From Hyperoodon ampullatus (lineage: Eukaryota > Chordata > Mammalia > Artiodactyla > Ziphiidae), in contig CATKHW010000058.1 in the NCBI GenBank assembly GCA_949752795.1, positions 2,108,001-2,172,000 on the forward strand: a stretch of 64,000 nt of DNA. The letters are read 5' to 3'. Each line of letters starts with the position of its first letter. Positions within the stretch are counted from its first letter, which is position 1. Made by a program: the position numbers and the translations under genes. A model generated the notes under the pieces. That model had not been told where the DNA came from, searched no databases, and was given only the letters and a program-made list of their open reading frames with translations. Positions 50,286-62,448 of the stretch are shown in pieces.

Positions 50286-52024
50286 TTGGTCTTGCGGTCA
50301 GCTCACCAAAAACGATTTGAAAAATGGAGCTCAGGGGCACAGCAATTCACAAACTGGCCGAGTAATAAAGGACAACTATCGTCCAAAAATCTGTTGAGGG
50401 AAGGCAACGAGGCGGACTTGAAAGCGTGGCAGAATAGCAGGAAACAGATTTCAAGAGGTACGTTGGAATTGCCTTTAAAAAACAGGAAGAAGGACACAAC
50501 TTCGACAATGATGCAATTGGCCAAAAAGTGCGTATGCGTTTTCTCCTGAATATATTCAGGAGAAAACGCATACGCCCTTTTTGAACAAGCAAGCAAGCGG
50601 GCAATGCAAATCTGCACTACAAAGAAGTATCACTTCCCACCGGTCAAAAGGGACATCCACAAAATGTGTAAAAACCAGAAAGGAAAGACAGGCCCTGGAG
50701 AACAGGGAGCCTTGTTATGCTGATGGGCGGGATGCAAATTGCCAACTGCCTCTCTGGATGAGTGCATTGTGTTCCCTAAAACAAGTAAAGAACAGAGCTA
50801 CAGAGCCAAGGGCACTTGCAATCTAGGGAATATACCTTGGGAAATCTGAAAATCAATAAGACAGAGACACCCAAAAATTTAGGGCTGCACTGCTTACAAG
50901 GACCTCAACTTGGGTACACCTTAAATATCCCAGGAAATATAAAAATGGTTCAAAAAATTGTGGTACTTATGTACGATGGAATATCCCTCAGCCATGAAAT
51001 CAATGTCATAAAACCAGTAGCAGCAAAATGGGTGGATTAAGGTACGATGATTCTAAGTGAAATAAGTCACACAGAAAAAGAAACTTATCATAAGATATCC
51101 CTTATGAAGACCCTATAAACTTGGCTACACTTGAACTGAGTTAGGAAAGAGAACAGTGTCTCATATTTAGAAAACACTCTTATGCCTGCTTAAGGGGGAA
51201 GGAGAGGTGGGGTGATGCATAAAACCAGAGTTTGATATAAGCCCAGGTACCGTTCCAAAAACCAACTATGGAATAGACAAGACCTACACCTTCCTCAGTG
51301 AAAGAGACTGAAAACACCATATTTCCCACAGAGGAATATATCTGACTAGTAAGAATCTTAAAACCTATGTATTGATATGTCTCCGTAAGGGAATCAAGTG
51401 TGTGTAGACAGGCATAAACATGGCAGCGAGAATCAGCTCAAGCCCACTATAAAAAGGAATTTCAAAAACAAAACAAAAAAACTGGGAAATTCTTTACAAT
51501 TCCTTCAGGGTCTCTGATGAAATCTGGAATGACCCTATCTACAGCGAGAGCTAGATGTGGCATAAGGCTGGACACTTGTGACTGAGAGAATTGGTGAGAT
51601 TGGGTGAGCAAATGCAGACCCTTCAAAGCAATAATGCATGGCACCCATTCCATGGGTCCCAAATCTCCATGTTGAAAGGAATATTACTACAGCTATAACA
51701 TGTACGGGAAACCTAGAGAACGGACACACTGTGAATACGAAAGGTTTCTAAAACTCAACGAATAGTCCCTCTCCTGGTGCTCCGGTTTGACATTACATCT
51801 GCTTTACTATCAACCTCCCAACTTGGAGAGACAGCCCCTTTAACCTCCTGGTTCGCACAGGATGCCAATTTGGCAGAGGATGAAAGGGAAGAGGGAGAAC
51901 CAATGAGAGAGTAGCTGTTAGACATTTGGACGAGCACATATCACTGTAATTTCCCGGCAGGAAGAAGAATTAACCAAAGTCTCAGCCACCCACCGGGAAC
52001 CAGTATAGGTCCTGAACCAAAATT
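50286..52024 (+). repeat. Satellite monomer M30
   Basis: 1739 bp, diverged (TTGGTCTTGCGG anchor, ACGATTTGAAAAATGG). The inverted repeat has two changes in each arm. Confidence 0.97.
50516..50589 (+). repeat. Inverted repeat of M30
   Basis: Four changes: AATTGGCC and AAGTGCG in the left arm; two in TTGAACAAG on the right. Confidence 0.91.
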
Positions 52025-53762
52025 TTGGACTTGCGGTCAGCTCACCATAAACGAGTTGAAAAATGGAGCTCAGGGGCACAGCAATTCACAAATTGGCCGA
52101 GTAATAAAGGACAACTATCGTCCAAAAATCTGTTGATGAAAGGCAACGAGGCGGACTTGAAAACGAGGCAGAATAGCAGGAAACAGATTTCAAGAGGTAC
52201 GTTGGAATCGCCTTTAAAGCACAGGAAGAGGGGCACAACTTCGACAATGATGCACTTGGCCAAAAAGGGCGTATGCGTTTTCTCCTGAATATATTCAGGA
52301 GAAAATGCATACGCCCTTTTTGGCCAAGCAAGCAAGCGGGCAATGCAAATCTGCACTACAAAGAAGTATCACTTCCCACCGGTCAAAAGGGACATCCACA
52401 AAATATGTAAAAACCAGAAAGGCAAGACAGGCCCTGGAGAACAGGGAGCCTTGTTATGCTGATGGGCGGGATGTAAATTGCCAACTGCCTCTCTGGAGGA
52501 GTGCATTGTGTTCCCTAAAACAAGTAAACAACAGAGCTACAGAGCCAAGGGCACTTCCAGTCTAGGGAATATACCTTGGGAAAAATGAAAATCAATAAGA
52601 CAGAGCCACCCCAAAATTAGGGCTGCACTGCTTACAAGGACCTCAACTTGGATACACCTTAAGTATCCCAGGAAATACAAAAATGGTTCAAAAAATTGTG
52701 GTACTTACGTACGATGGAATATCCCTCAGCCATGAAATCAATGTCATAAGACCAGTAGCAGCAAAATGGGTGGATTCAGGTACGATGATTCTAAGTGAAA
52801 TAAGTCACACAGAAAAAGAAACTTATCATAAGATATCACTTATGAAGATCCTATAAACATGGCTACACTTGAACTGAGTTAGGAAAGAGAACAATGTCTC
52901 ATATTTAGAAAACACTCTTATGCCTGCTTAAGGGGGAAGGAGAGGTGGGGTGATGCATAAAACCAGAGTTTGATATAAGCACAGGTACCGTTCCAAAAAC
53001 CAACTATGGAATAGACAAGACCTACACCTTCCTCAGTGAAAGGGACTCAAAACCCCATATTTCCGGCAGAGGAATATATCTGACTAGTAAGAATCTTAAA
53101 ACCTATGTATTGATATGTCTCTGTAAGGGAATCAAGTGTGTCTAGACTGGCATAAACATGGCAGCGAGAATCAGCTCAAGCCCACTATAAAAATGAATTT
53201 CATAAACAAAACAAAAAAACTGGGAAATTCTTTACAATTCCTTCAGGGTCCCTGATGAAACCTGGAATGACCCTATCTACAACGACAGCTGGATGTGGCA
53301 AAAGGAGGGACACTTGGGACTGAGAGGATTGGTGAGATTGGGTTTGCAAATGCAGACCCTTTAAATCACAAATGCCTGGCACCCATTCCATGGGCCCCAA
53401 CTCTCCAGGTTGAAGTGAATATTACTCCAGCTATAACATGTACGGGAAAGCTAGAGAACGGACACACTGTGAATACCAAAGGTTTCTAAAACTCAACGAA
53501 TAGTCCCTATCCTGGAGCTCCGCTTTGACTTTCCATCTGCTTTACTATCAACCTCCCAACTTGGAGAGACAGCCCCTTTAACCTCCTGGTTCACACACGT
53601 TGCCAATTTGGCAGAGGATGAAAGGGAAGAGGGAGAACCAATGAGAGAGTAGCTGTTCGGCATTTGGACGGGCACATATCACTGTAATTTCCCGGCAGGA
53701 AGAAGAATTAACCAAAGTCTCAGCCACCCACCGGGAACCAGTATAGGTCCTGAACCAAAATT
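52025..53762 (+). repeat. Satellite monomer M31
   Basis: 1738 bp. Private changes are CTCACCATAAACG and CTGTTGATGAAAGG. One base is lost in CCCCAAAATTAGGG near 52615, as also in M33 and M35. The 3-kb dimeric repeat begins in its distal part near 53203. Confidence 0.97.
52255..52328 (+). repeat. Inverted repeat of M31
   Basis: One change, AAAATGCAT in the right arm, the same as in M22 and M23. Confidence 0.93.
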
Positions 53763-55501
53763 TTGGACTTGCGGTCAGCTCACCAAAAACGAGTTGAAAA
53801 TTGGAGCTCAGGGGCCCAGCAATTCACAAACTGGCCGAGTAATAAAGAACAACTATCGTCCAAAAATCTGTTGAGGGAAGGCAACGAGGCGGACTTGAAA
53901 GCGAGGCAGAATAGCAGGAAACAGATTTCAAGAGGTACGTTGGAATTGCCTTTAAAGCACAGGAAGAGGGGCACAACTTCGACAATGATGCACGTGTCCA
54001 AAAAGGGCGTATGCGTTTTCTCCTGAATATATTCAGGAGAAAACGCATACGCCCTTTTTGGCCAAGCAAGCAAGCGGGCAATGCAAATCTGCACTACAAA
54101 GAGGTATCACTTCCCACGGGTCAAAAGGGACATCCACAAAATGTGTAAAAACCAGAAAGGCAAGACAGGCCCTGTAGAACAGGGAGCCTTGTTATGCTGA
54201 TGGGAGGGATGTAAATTGCCAACTGCCTCTCTGGAGGAATGCATTGTGTGCCCTAAAACAAGTAAAGAACAGAGCTACAGAGCAAAGGGCACTTCCAGTC
54301 TAGGGAATAAACCTTGGGAAAACTGAAAATCAATAAGACAGAGCCACCCCAACATTTAGGGCTGCACTGCTTACAAGGACCTCAACTTGGATACACATTA
54401 AGTATCCCAGGAAATATAAAAATGGTTCTAAAAATTGTGGTACTTACGTACGATGGAATATCCCTCAGCCATGAAATCAATATCATAAGACCAGTAGCAG
54501 CAAAATAGGTGCATTCAGGTACGATCATTCTAAGTGAAATAAGTCACACAGAAAAAGAAACTTATCATAAGATATCACTTATGAAGATCCTATAAACATG
54601 GCGACACTTGAACTGAGTTAGGAAAGAGAACAGTGTCTAACATTTAGAAAACCCTCTTTTGCCTGCTTAAGGGGGAAGGAGAGGTGGGGTGATGCATAAA
54701 ACCAGAGTTTGATATAAGCACAGGTACCGTTCCAAAAACCAACTATGGAATAGACAAGACCTACACCTTCCTCAGTGAAAGGGACTCAAAACACCATATT
54801 TCCCGCAGAGGATTATATCTGACTAGTAAGAATATTAAAACCTATGTATTGATATTTCTCCATAAGGGAAACAAGTGTGTCTAGACTGGCATAAACATGG
54901 CAGCGAGAGTCAGCTCAAACCCACTATAAAAAGGAATTTCAAAAACAAAACAAAAAAACTGGGAAATTCTTTACAATTCCTTCAGGGTATCTGATGAAAC
55001 CTGGAATGACCCTATCTACAACGACAGCTGGATGTGGCATAAGGCTGGACACTTGGGACTGAGAGAATTGGTGAGGTTGGGTGAGCAAATGCAGACCCTT
55101 TAAATCACAAATGCCTGGCACCCATTCCATGGGCCCCAACTCTCCAGGTTGTAGGGAATATTACTCCAGCTATAACATGTACGGGAAACCTAGAGAACGG
55201 ACACACTATGAATACGAATGGTTTCTAAAACTCAACGAATAGTCCCTCTCCTGGTGCTCCGGTTTGACTTTCCATCTGCTTTACTATCAACCTCCCAACT
55301 CGGAGAGACAGCCCCTTTAACCTCCTGCTTCACACACGTTGCCAATTTGGCAGAGGATGAAAGTGAAGAGGGAGAACCAATGAGAGAGTAGCTGTTAGGT
55401 ATTTGGACGGGCACATATCACTGTAATTTCCCGGCAGGAAGAAGAATTAACCAAAGTCTCAGCCACCCACCGGGAACCAGTATAGGTCCTGAACCAAAAT
55501 T
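53763..55501 (+). repeat. Satellite monomer M32
   Basis: 1739 bp, first half of the dimer, matching M34 at 3474 bp. Shared marks are GATGCACGTGTCC before the palindrome, GGGAGGGATGTAAATTGCC, AATAAACCTTGGG and CAAAATAGGTGCATTC. Confidence 0.97.
53993..54066 (+). repeat. Inverted repeat of M32
   Basis: Two changes at the left end (CGTGTCC). The inner 32 pairs are intact. Confidence 0.93.
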
Positions 55502-57236
55502 TTGGACTTGCGGTCAGCTCACCAAAAACGAGTTGAAAAATGGAGCTCAGGGGCACAGCAATTCACAAACTGGCCGAGTAATAAAGGACAACTATCGTCC
55601 AAAAATCTGTTGAGGGAAGGCAACGACGCGGACTTGAAAGCGAGGCAGAATAGCAGGAAACAGATTTCAAGAGGTACGTTGGAATCGCCTTTAAAGCACA
55701 GGAAGAGGGCACAACTTCGACAATGATGCCCTAGGCCAAAAAGGGCGTATGCGTTTTCTCCTGAATATATACAGGAGAAAACATACGCCCTTTTTGGCCA
55801 AGCAAGCAAGCGGGCAATGCAAATCTGCACTACAAAGAAGTATCACCTCCCACCGGTCAAAAGGGACATCCACAAAATGTGTAAAAACCAGAAAGGCAAG
55901 ACAGGCCCTGGAGAACAGGGAGCCTTGTTATGCTGATGGGCGGGATGTAAATTGCCAACTGCCTCTCTGGAGGAGTGCATTGTGTTCCCTAAAACAAGTA
56001 AAGAACAGAGCTACAGAGCCAAGGGCACTTCCAGTCTAGGGAATATACCTTGGGAAAACTGAAAATCAATAATACAGAGCCACCCCAAAATTAGGGCAGC
56101 ACTGCTTACAAAGACCTCAACTTGGATACACCTTAAGTATCCCAGGAAATATAAAAATGGTTCAAAAAATTGTGGTACTTACGTACGATGGAATATCCCT
56201 CAGCCATGAAATCAATGTCATAAGACCAGTAGCAGCAAAATGGGTGGATTCAGGTACGATGATTCTAAGTGAAATAAGTCACACAGAAAAAGAAACTTAT
56301 CATAAGATATCACTTATGAAGATCCTGTAAACATGGCTACAATTCAACTGAGTTAGGAAATAGAACAGTGTCTCTCATTTAGAAAACACTCTTATGCCTG
56401 CTTATGGGGGAAGGAGAGGTGGGCTGATGCATACAACCAGAGTTTGATATAAGCACACGTACCGTTCCAAAAACCAACTATGGAATAGACAAGACCTACA
56501 CCTTCCTCAGTGAAAGGGACTCAAAACACCATATTTCCCGCAGAGGAATATATCTGACTAGTAAGAATCTTAAAACCTATGTATTGATATGTCTCCGTAA
56601 GGGAATCAAGTGTGTCTAGACTGGCATAAACATGGCAGCGAGAATCAGCTCAAACCCACTATAAAAAGGAATTTCAAAAACAAAACAAAAAAACTGGGAA
56701 ATTCTTTACAATTCCTTCAGGGTCCCTGATGAAACCTGGAATGACCCTATCTACAACGACAGCTGGTTGTGGCAAAAGGAGGGACACTTGGGACTGAGAG
56801 GATTGGTGAGATTGGGTTTGCAAATGCAGACCCTTTAAATCACAAATGCCTGGCACCCATTCCATGGGCCCCAACTCTCCAGATTGAAGTGAATATTACT
56901 CCAGCTATAACATGTACGGGAAAGCTAGAGAACGGACACACTGTGAATACCAAAGGTTTCTAAAACTCAACGAATAGTCCCTATCCTGGTGCTCCGCTTT
57001 GACTTTCCATCTGCTTTACTATCAACCTCTCAACTTGGAGAGACAGCCCCTTTAACCTCCTGGTTCACACACGTTGCCAATTTGGCAGAGGATGAAAGGG
57101 AAGAGGGAGAACCAATGAGAGAGTAGCTGTTCGGCATTTGGACGGGCACATATCACTGTAATTTCCCGGCAGGAAGAAGAATTAACCAAAGTCTCAGCCA
57201 CCCACCGGGAACCAGTATAGGTCCTGAACCAAAATT
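55502..57236 (+). repeat. Satellite monomer M33
   Basis: 1735 bp, the shortest full copy. Losses are one G (GAAGAGGGCACAAC near 55705), two bases in the palindrome's right arm, and one T in CCCCAAAATTAGGG. All are shared with M35. Confidence 0.97.
55731..55802 (+). repeat. Inverted repeat of M33 (72 bp)
   Basis: The right arm lacks two bases (AAAACATACG). There is one central change and one at the left end (CTAGGCC). Confidence 0.92.
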
Positions 57237-58975
57237 TTGGACTTGCGGTCAGCTCACCAAAAACGAGTTGAAAATTGGAGCTCAGGGGCCCAGCAATTCA
57301 CAAACTGGCCGAGTAATAAAGGACAACTATCGTCCAAAAATCTGTTGAGGGAAGGCAACGAGGCGGACTTGAAAGCGAGGCAGAATAGCAGGAAACAGAT
57401 TTCAAGAGGTACGTTGGAATTGCCTTTAAAGCACAGGAAGAGGGGCACAACTTCGACAATGATGCACGTGTCCAAAAAGGGCGTATGCGTTTTCTCCTGA
57501 ATATATTCAGGAGAAAACGCATACGCCCTTTTTGGCCAAGCAAGCAAGCGGGCAATGCAAATCTGCACTACAAAGAGGTATCACTTCCCACGGGTCAAAA
57601 GGGACATCCACAAAATGTGTAAAAACCAGAAAGGCAAGACAGGCCCTGGAGAACAGGGAGCCTTGTTATGCTGATGGGAGGGATGTAAATTGCCAACTGC
57701 CTCTCTGGAGGAATGCATTGTGTGCCCTAAAACAAGTAAAGAACAGAGCTACAGAGCAAAGGGCACTTCCAGTCTAGGGAATAAACCTTGGGAAAACTGA
57801 AAATCAATAAGACAGAGCCACCCCAACATTTAGGGCTGCACTGCTTACAAGGACCTCAACTTGGATACACATTAAGTATCCCAGGAAATATAAAAATGGT
57901 TCTAAAAATTGTGGTACTTACGTACGATGGAATATCCCTCAGCCATGAAATCAATATCATAAGACCAGTAGCAGCAAAATAGGTGCATTCAGGTACGATC
58001 ATTCTAAGTGAAATAAGTCACACAGAAAAAGAAACTTATCATAAGATATCACTTATGAAGATCCTATAAACATGGCGACACTTGAACTGAGTTAGGAAAG
58101 AGAACAGTGTCTAACATTTAGAAAACCCTCTTTTGCCTGCTTAAGGGGGAAGGAGAGGTGGGGTGATGCATAAAACCAGAGTTTGATATAAGCACAGGTA
58201 CCGTTCCAAAAACCAACTATGGAATAGACAAGACCTACACCTTCCTCAGTGAAAGGGACTCAAAACACCATATTTCCCGCAGAGGAATATATCTGACTAG
58301 TAAGAATATTAAAACCTATGTATTGATATTTCTCCATAAGGGAAACAAGTGTGTCTAGACTGGCATAAACATGGCAGCGAGAGTCAGCTCAAACCCACTA
58401 TAAAAAGGAATTTCAAAAACAAAACAAAAAAACTGGGAAATTCTTTACAATTCCTTCAGGGTATCTGATGAAACCTGGAATGACCCTATCTACAACGACA
58501 GCTGGATGTGGCATAAGGCTGGACACTTGGGACTGAGAGAATTGGTGAGATTGGGTGAGCAAATGCAGACCCTTTAAATCACAAATGCCTGGCACCCATT
58601 CCATGGGCCCCAACTCTCCAGGTTGTAGGGAATATTACTCCAGCTATAACATGTACGGGAAACCTAGAAAACGGACACACTATGAATACGAATGGTTTCT
58701 AAAACTCAACGAATAGTCCCTCTCCTGGTGCTCCGGTTTGACTTTCCATCTGCTTTACTATCAACCTCCCAACTCGGAGAGACAGCCCCTTTAACCTCCT
58801 GCTTCACACACGTTGCCAATTTGGCAGAGGATGAAAGTGAAGAGGGAGAACCAATGAGAGAGTAGCTGTTAGGCATTTGGACGGGCACATATCACTGTAA
58901 TTTCCCGGCAGGAAGAAGAATTAACCAAAGTCTCAGCCACCCACCGGGAACCAGTATAGGTCCTGAACCAAAATT
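57237..58975 (+). repeat. Satellite monomer M34
   Basis: 1739 bp, sister of M32. Differences include 53849-region AAAGAAC against AAAGGAC here and CCTGTAGAAC there against CCTGGAGAAC here. Confidence 0.97.
57467..57540 (+). repeat. Inverted repeat of M34
   Basis: Same two left-end changes as in M32. Confidence 0.93.
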
Positions 58976-60711
58976 TTGGACTTGCGGTCAGCTCACCAAA
59001 AACGAGTTGAAAAATGGAGCTCAGGGGCACAGCAATTCACAAACTGGCCGAGTAATAAAGGACAACTATCGTCCAAAAATCTGTTGAGGGAAGGCAACGA
59101 CGCGGACTTGAAAGCGAGGCAGAATAGCAGGAAACAGATTTCAAGAGGTACGTTGGAATCGCCTTTAAAGCACAGGAAGAGGGCACAACTTCGACAATGA
59201 TGCCCTAGGCCAAAAAGGGCGTATGCGTTTTCTCCTGAATATATACAGGAGAAAACATACGCCCTTTTTGGCCAAGCAAGCAAGCGGGCAATGCAAATCT
59301 GCACTACAAAGAAGTATCACTTCCCACCGGTCAAAAGGGACATCCACAAAATGTGTAAAAACCAGAAAGGCAAGACAGGCCCTGGAGAACAGGGAGCCTT
59401 GTTATGCTGATGGGCGGGATGTAAATTGCCAACTGCCTCTCTGGAGGAGTGCATTGTGTTCCCTAAAACAAGTAAAGAACAGAGCTACAGAGCCAAGGGC
59501 ACTTCCAGTCTAGGGAATATACCTTGGGAAAACTGAAAATCAATAATACAGAGCCACCCCAAAATTAGGGCTGCACTGCTTACAAAGACCTCAACTTGGA
59601 TACACCTTAAGTATCCCAGGAAATATAAAAATGGTTCAAAAAATTGTGGTACTTACGTACGATGGAATATCCCTCAGCCATGAAATCAATGTCATAAGAC
59701 CAGTAGCAGCAAAATGGGTGGATTCAGGTACGATGATTCTAAGTGAAATAAGTCACACAGAAAAAGAAACTTATCATAAGATATCACTTATGAAGATCCT
59801 GTAAACATGGCTACACTTGAACTGAGTTAGGAAAGAGAACAGTATCTCATATTTAGAAAACACTCTTATGCCTGCTTATGGGGGAAGGAGAGGTGGGCTG
59901 ATGCATACAACCAGAGTTTGATATAAGCACACGTACCGTTCCAAAAACCAACTATGGAATAGACAAGACCTACACCTTCCTCAGTGAAAGGGACTCAAAA
60001 CACCATATTTCCCGCAGAGGAATATATCTGACTAGTAAGAATCTTAAAACCTATGTATTGATATGTCTCCGTAAGGGAATCAAGTGTGTCTAGACTGGCA
60101 TAAACATGGCAGCGAGAATCAGCTCAAACCCACTATAAAAAGGAATTTCAAAAACAAAACAAAAAAAACTGGGAAATTCTTTACAATTCCTTCAGGGTCT
60201 CTGATGAAACCTGGAATGACCCTATCTACAATGACAGCTGGATGTGGCATAAGGAGGGACAGTTGGGACTGAGACGATTCGTGAGATTGGGTGAGCAAAT
60301 GCAGACCCTTTAAATCACAAATGCCTGGCACCCATTCCATGGGCCCCAACTCTCCAGGTTGAAGGGAATATTACTACAGCTATAACATGTACGGGAAACC
60401 TAGAGAACGGGCACACTCTGAATACGAAAGGTTTCTAAAACTCAACGAATAGTCCCTCTCCTGGTGCTCCGGTTTGACTTTCCATCTGCTTTACCATCAA
60501 CCAACCAACTTGGAGAGACAGCCCATTTAAACTCCTGGTTCACACAGGTTGCCAATTTGGCAGAGGATGAAAGGGAAGAGGGAGAACCAATGAGAGAGTA
60601 GCTGGTAGGCATTTGGACGGGCACATATCACTGTAATTTCCCGGCAGGAAGAAGAATTAACCAAAGTCTCAGCCACCCACCGGGAACCAGTATAGGTCCT
60701 GAACCAAAATT
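58976..60711 (+). repeat. Satellite monomer M35
   Basis: 1736 bp, sister of M33 with the same losses, plus one extra A in the A-rich tract near 60163. Similarity to M33 drops after that point. Confidence 0.97.
59205..59276 (+). repeat. Inverted repeat of M35 (72 bp)
   Basis: Same 2-bp deletion and changes as in M33. Confidence 0.92.
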
Positions 60712-62448
60712 TTGGACTTGCGGTCAGCTCACCAAAAACGAGTTGAAAAATGGAGCTCAGGGGCACAGCAATTCACAAACTGGCCGAGTAATAAAGGACA
60801 ACTATCGTCCAAAAATCTGTTGAGGGAAGGCAACGAGGCGGACTTGAATGCGAGGCTTAATAGCAGGAAACAGATTTCAAGAGGTACGATGGAATTGCAT
60901 TTAAAGCACAGGAAGTGGGGCACAACTTCGACAATGATGCACTTGGCCAAAAAGGGCGTATGCGTTTTCTCCTGAATATATTCAGGAGAAAACGCATACG
61001 CCCTTTTTGGCCAAGCAAGCAAGCGGGCAATGCAAATCTGCACTACAAAGAAGTATCACTTCCCACATGTCAAAAGGGACATCCACAAAATGTGTAAAAA
61101 CCAGAAAGGCAAGACAGGCCCTGGAGAACAGGGAGCCTTGTTATGCTGATGGGCGGGATGTAAATTGCCAACTGCCTCTCTGGAGGAATGCATTGTGTTC
61201 ACTAAAAGAAGTAAAGAACAGAGCTACAGAGCCAAGGGCACTTCCAGTCTAGGGAATATACCTTGGGAAAAGTGAAAATCAATAAGACAGAGCCACCCCA
61301 AAATAAGGGCTGCACTGCTTACAAAGACCTCAACTTGGATACACCTTAAGTATCCCAGGAAATATAAAAATGGTTCAAAAAATTGTGGTATTTACGTACG
61401 ATGGAATATCCCTCAGCCATGAAATCAATGTCATAAGACCAGTAGCAGCAAAATGGGTGGATTCAGGTACGATGATTCTAAGTGAAATAAGTCACACAGA
61501 AAAAGAAACTTATCATAAGATATCACTTATGATGATCCTGTAAACATGGCTACACTTGAACTGAGTTAGGAAAGAGAACAGTGTCTCATATTTAGAAAAC
61601 ACTCTTATGCCTGCTTAAGGGGGAGGGAGAGGTGGGGTGATGCATAAAACCAGAGTTTGATATAAGCACAGGTACCGTTCCAAAAACCAACTATGGAATA
61701 GACAAGACCTACACCTTCCTCAGTGAAAGGGACTCAAAACCCCATATTTCCCACAGAGGAATATATCTGACTAGTAAGAATCTTAAAACCTATGTATTGA
61801 TATGTCTCCATAAGGGAATCAAGTGTGTCTAGACTGGCATAAACATGGCAGCGAGAATCAGCTCAAGCCCACTATAAAAAGGAATTTCAAAAACAAAACA
61901 AAAAAACTGGGAAATTCTTTACAATTCCTTCAGGGTCCCTGATGAAACCTGGAATGACTCTATCTACAACGACAGCTGGATGTGGCATAAGGAGGGACAC
62001 TTGGGACTGAGAGGATTGGTGAGATTGGGTTTGCAAATGCAGACCCTTTAAATCACAAATGCCTGGCACCCATTCCATGGGCCCCAACTCTCCAGGTTGA
62101 AGGGAATATTACTCCAGCTATAACATGTATGGGAAACCTAGAGAACGGGCACACTGTGAACACAAAAGGTTTCTAAAACTCAACGAATAGTCCCTCTCCT
62201 GGTGCTCCGGTTTGACTTTCCATCTGCTTTACTATCAACCAACCAACTTGGAGAGACAGCCCATTTAACCTCCTGGTTCACACAGGATGCCAATTTGGCA
62301 GAGGATGAAAGGGAAGAGGGAGAACCAATGAGAGAGTAGCTGGTAGTCATTTGGACGGGCACATATCACTGTAATTTCCGGCAGGAAGAAGAATTAACCA
62401 AAGTCTCAGCCACCCACCGGGAATCAGTATAGGTCCGGAACCAAAATT
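60712..62448 (+). repeat. Satellite monomer M36
   Basis: 1737 bp. Shares with M37 GACTTGAATGCGAGGCTTAA, GGTACGATGGAATTGC and CCCAAAATAAGGGC, a closely related pair. Perfect palindrome at 60942-61015. Confidence 0.97.
60942..61015 (+). repeat. Perfect 74-bp palindrome of M36
   Basis: All 37 pairs match. Confidence 0.95.

Larger units (their letters stand above)
53203..60163 (+). repeat. Dimeric higher-order repeat, 3474-bp unit
   Basis: Positions from about 53203 to 56689 recur from about 56677 to 60163. I noticed roughly a dozen or more single-base differences, so this duplication looks older than the trimer and tetramer. The left limit follows three mismatches at 53180, 53194 and 53202. 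The right limit is an extra A in the A-rich tract and the loss of GGGTCCCTG. Confidence 0.9.
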
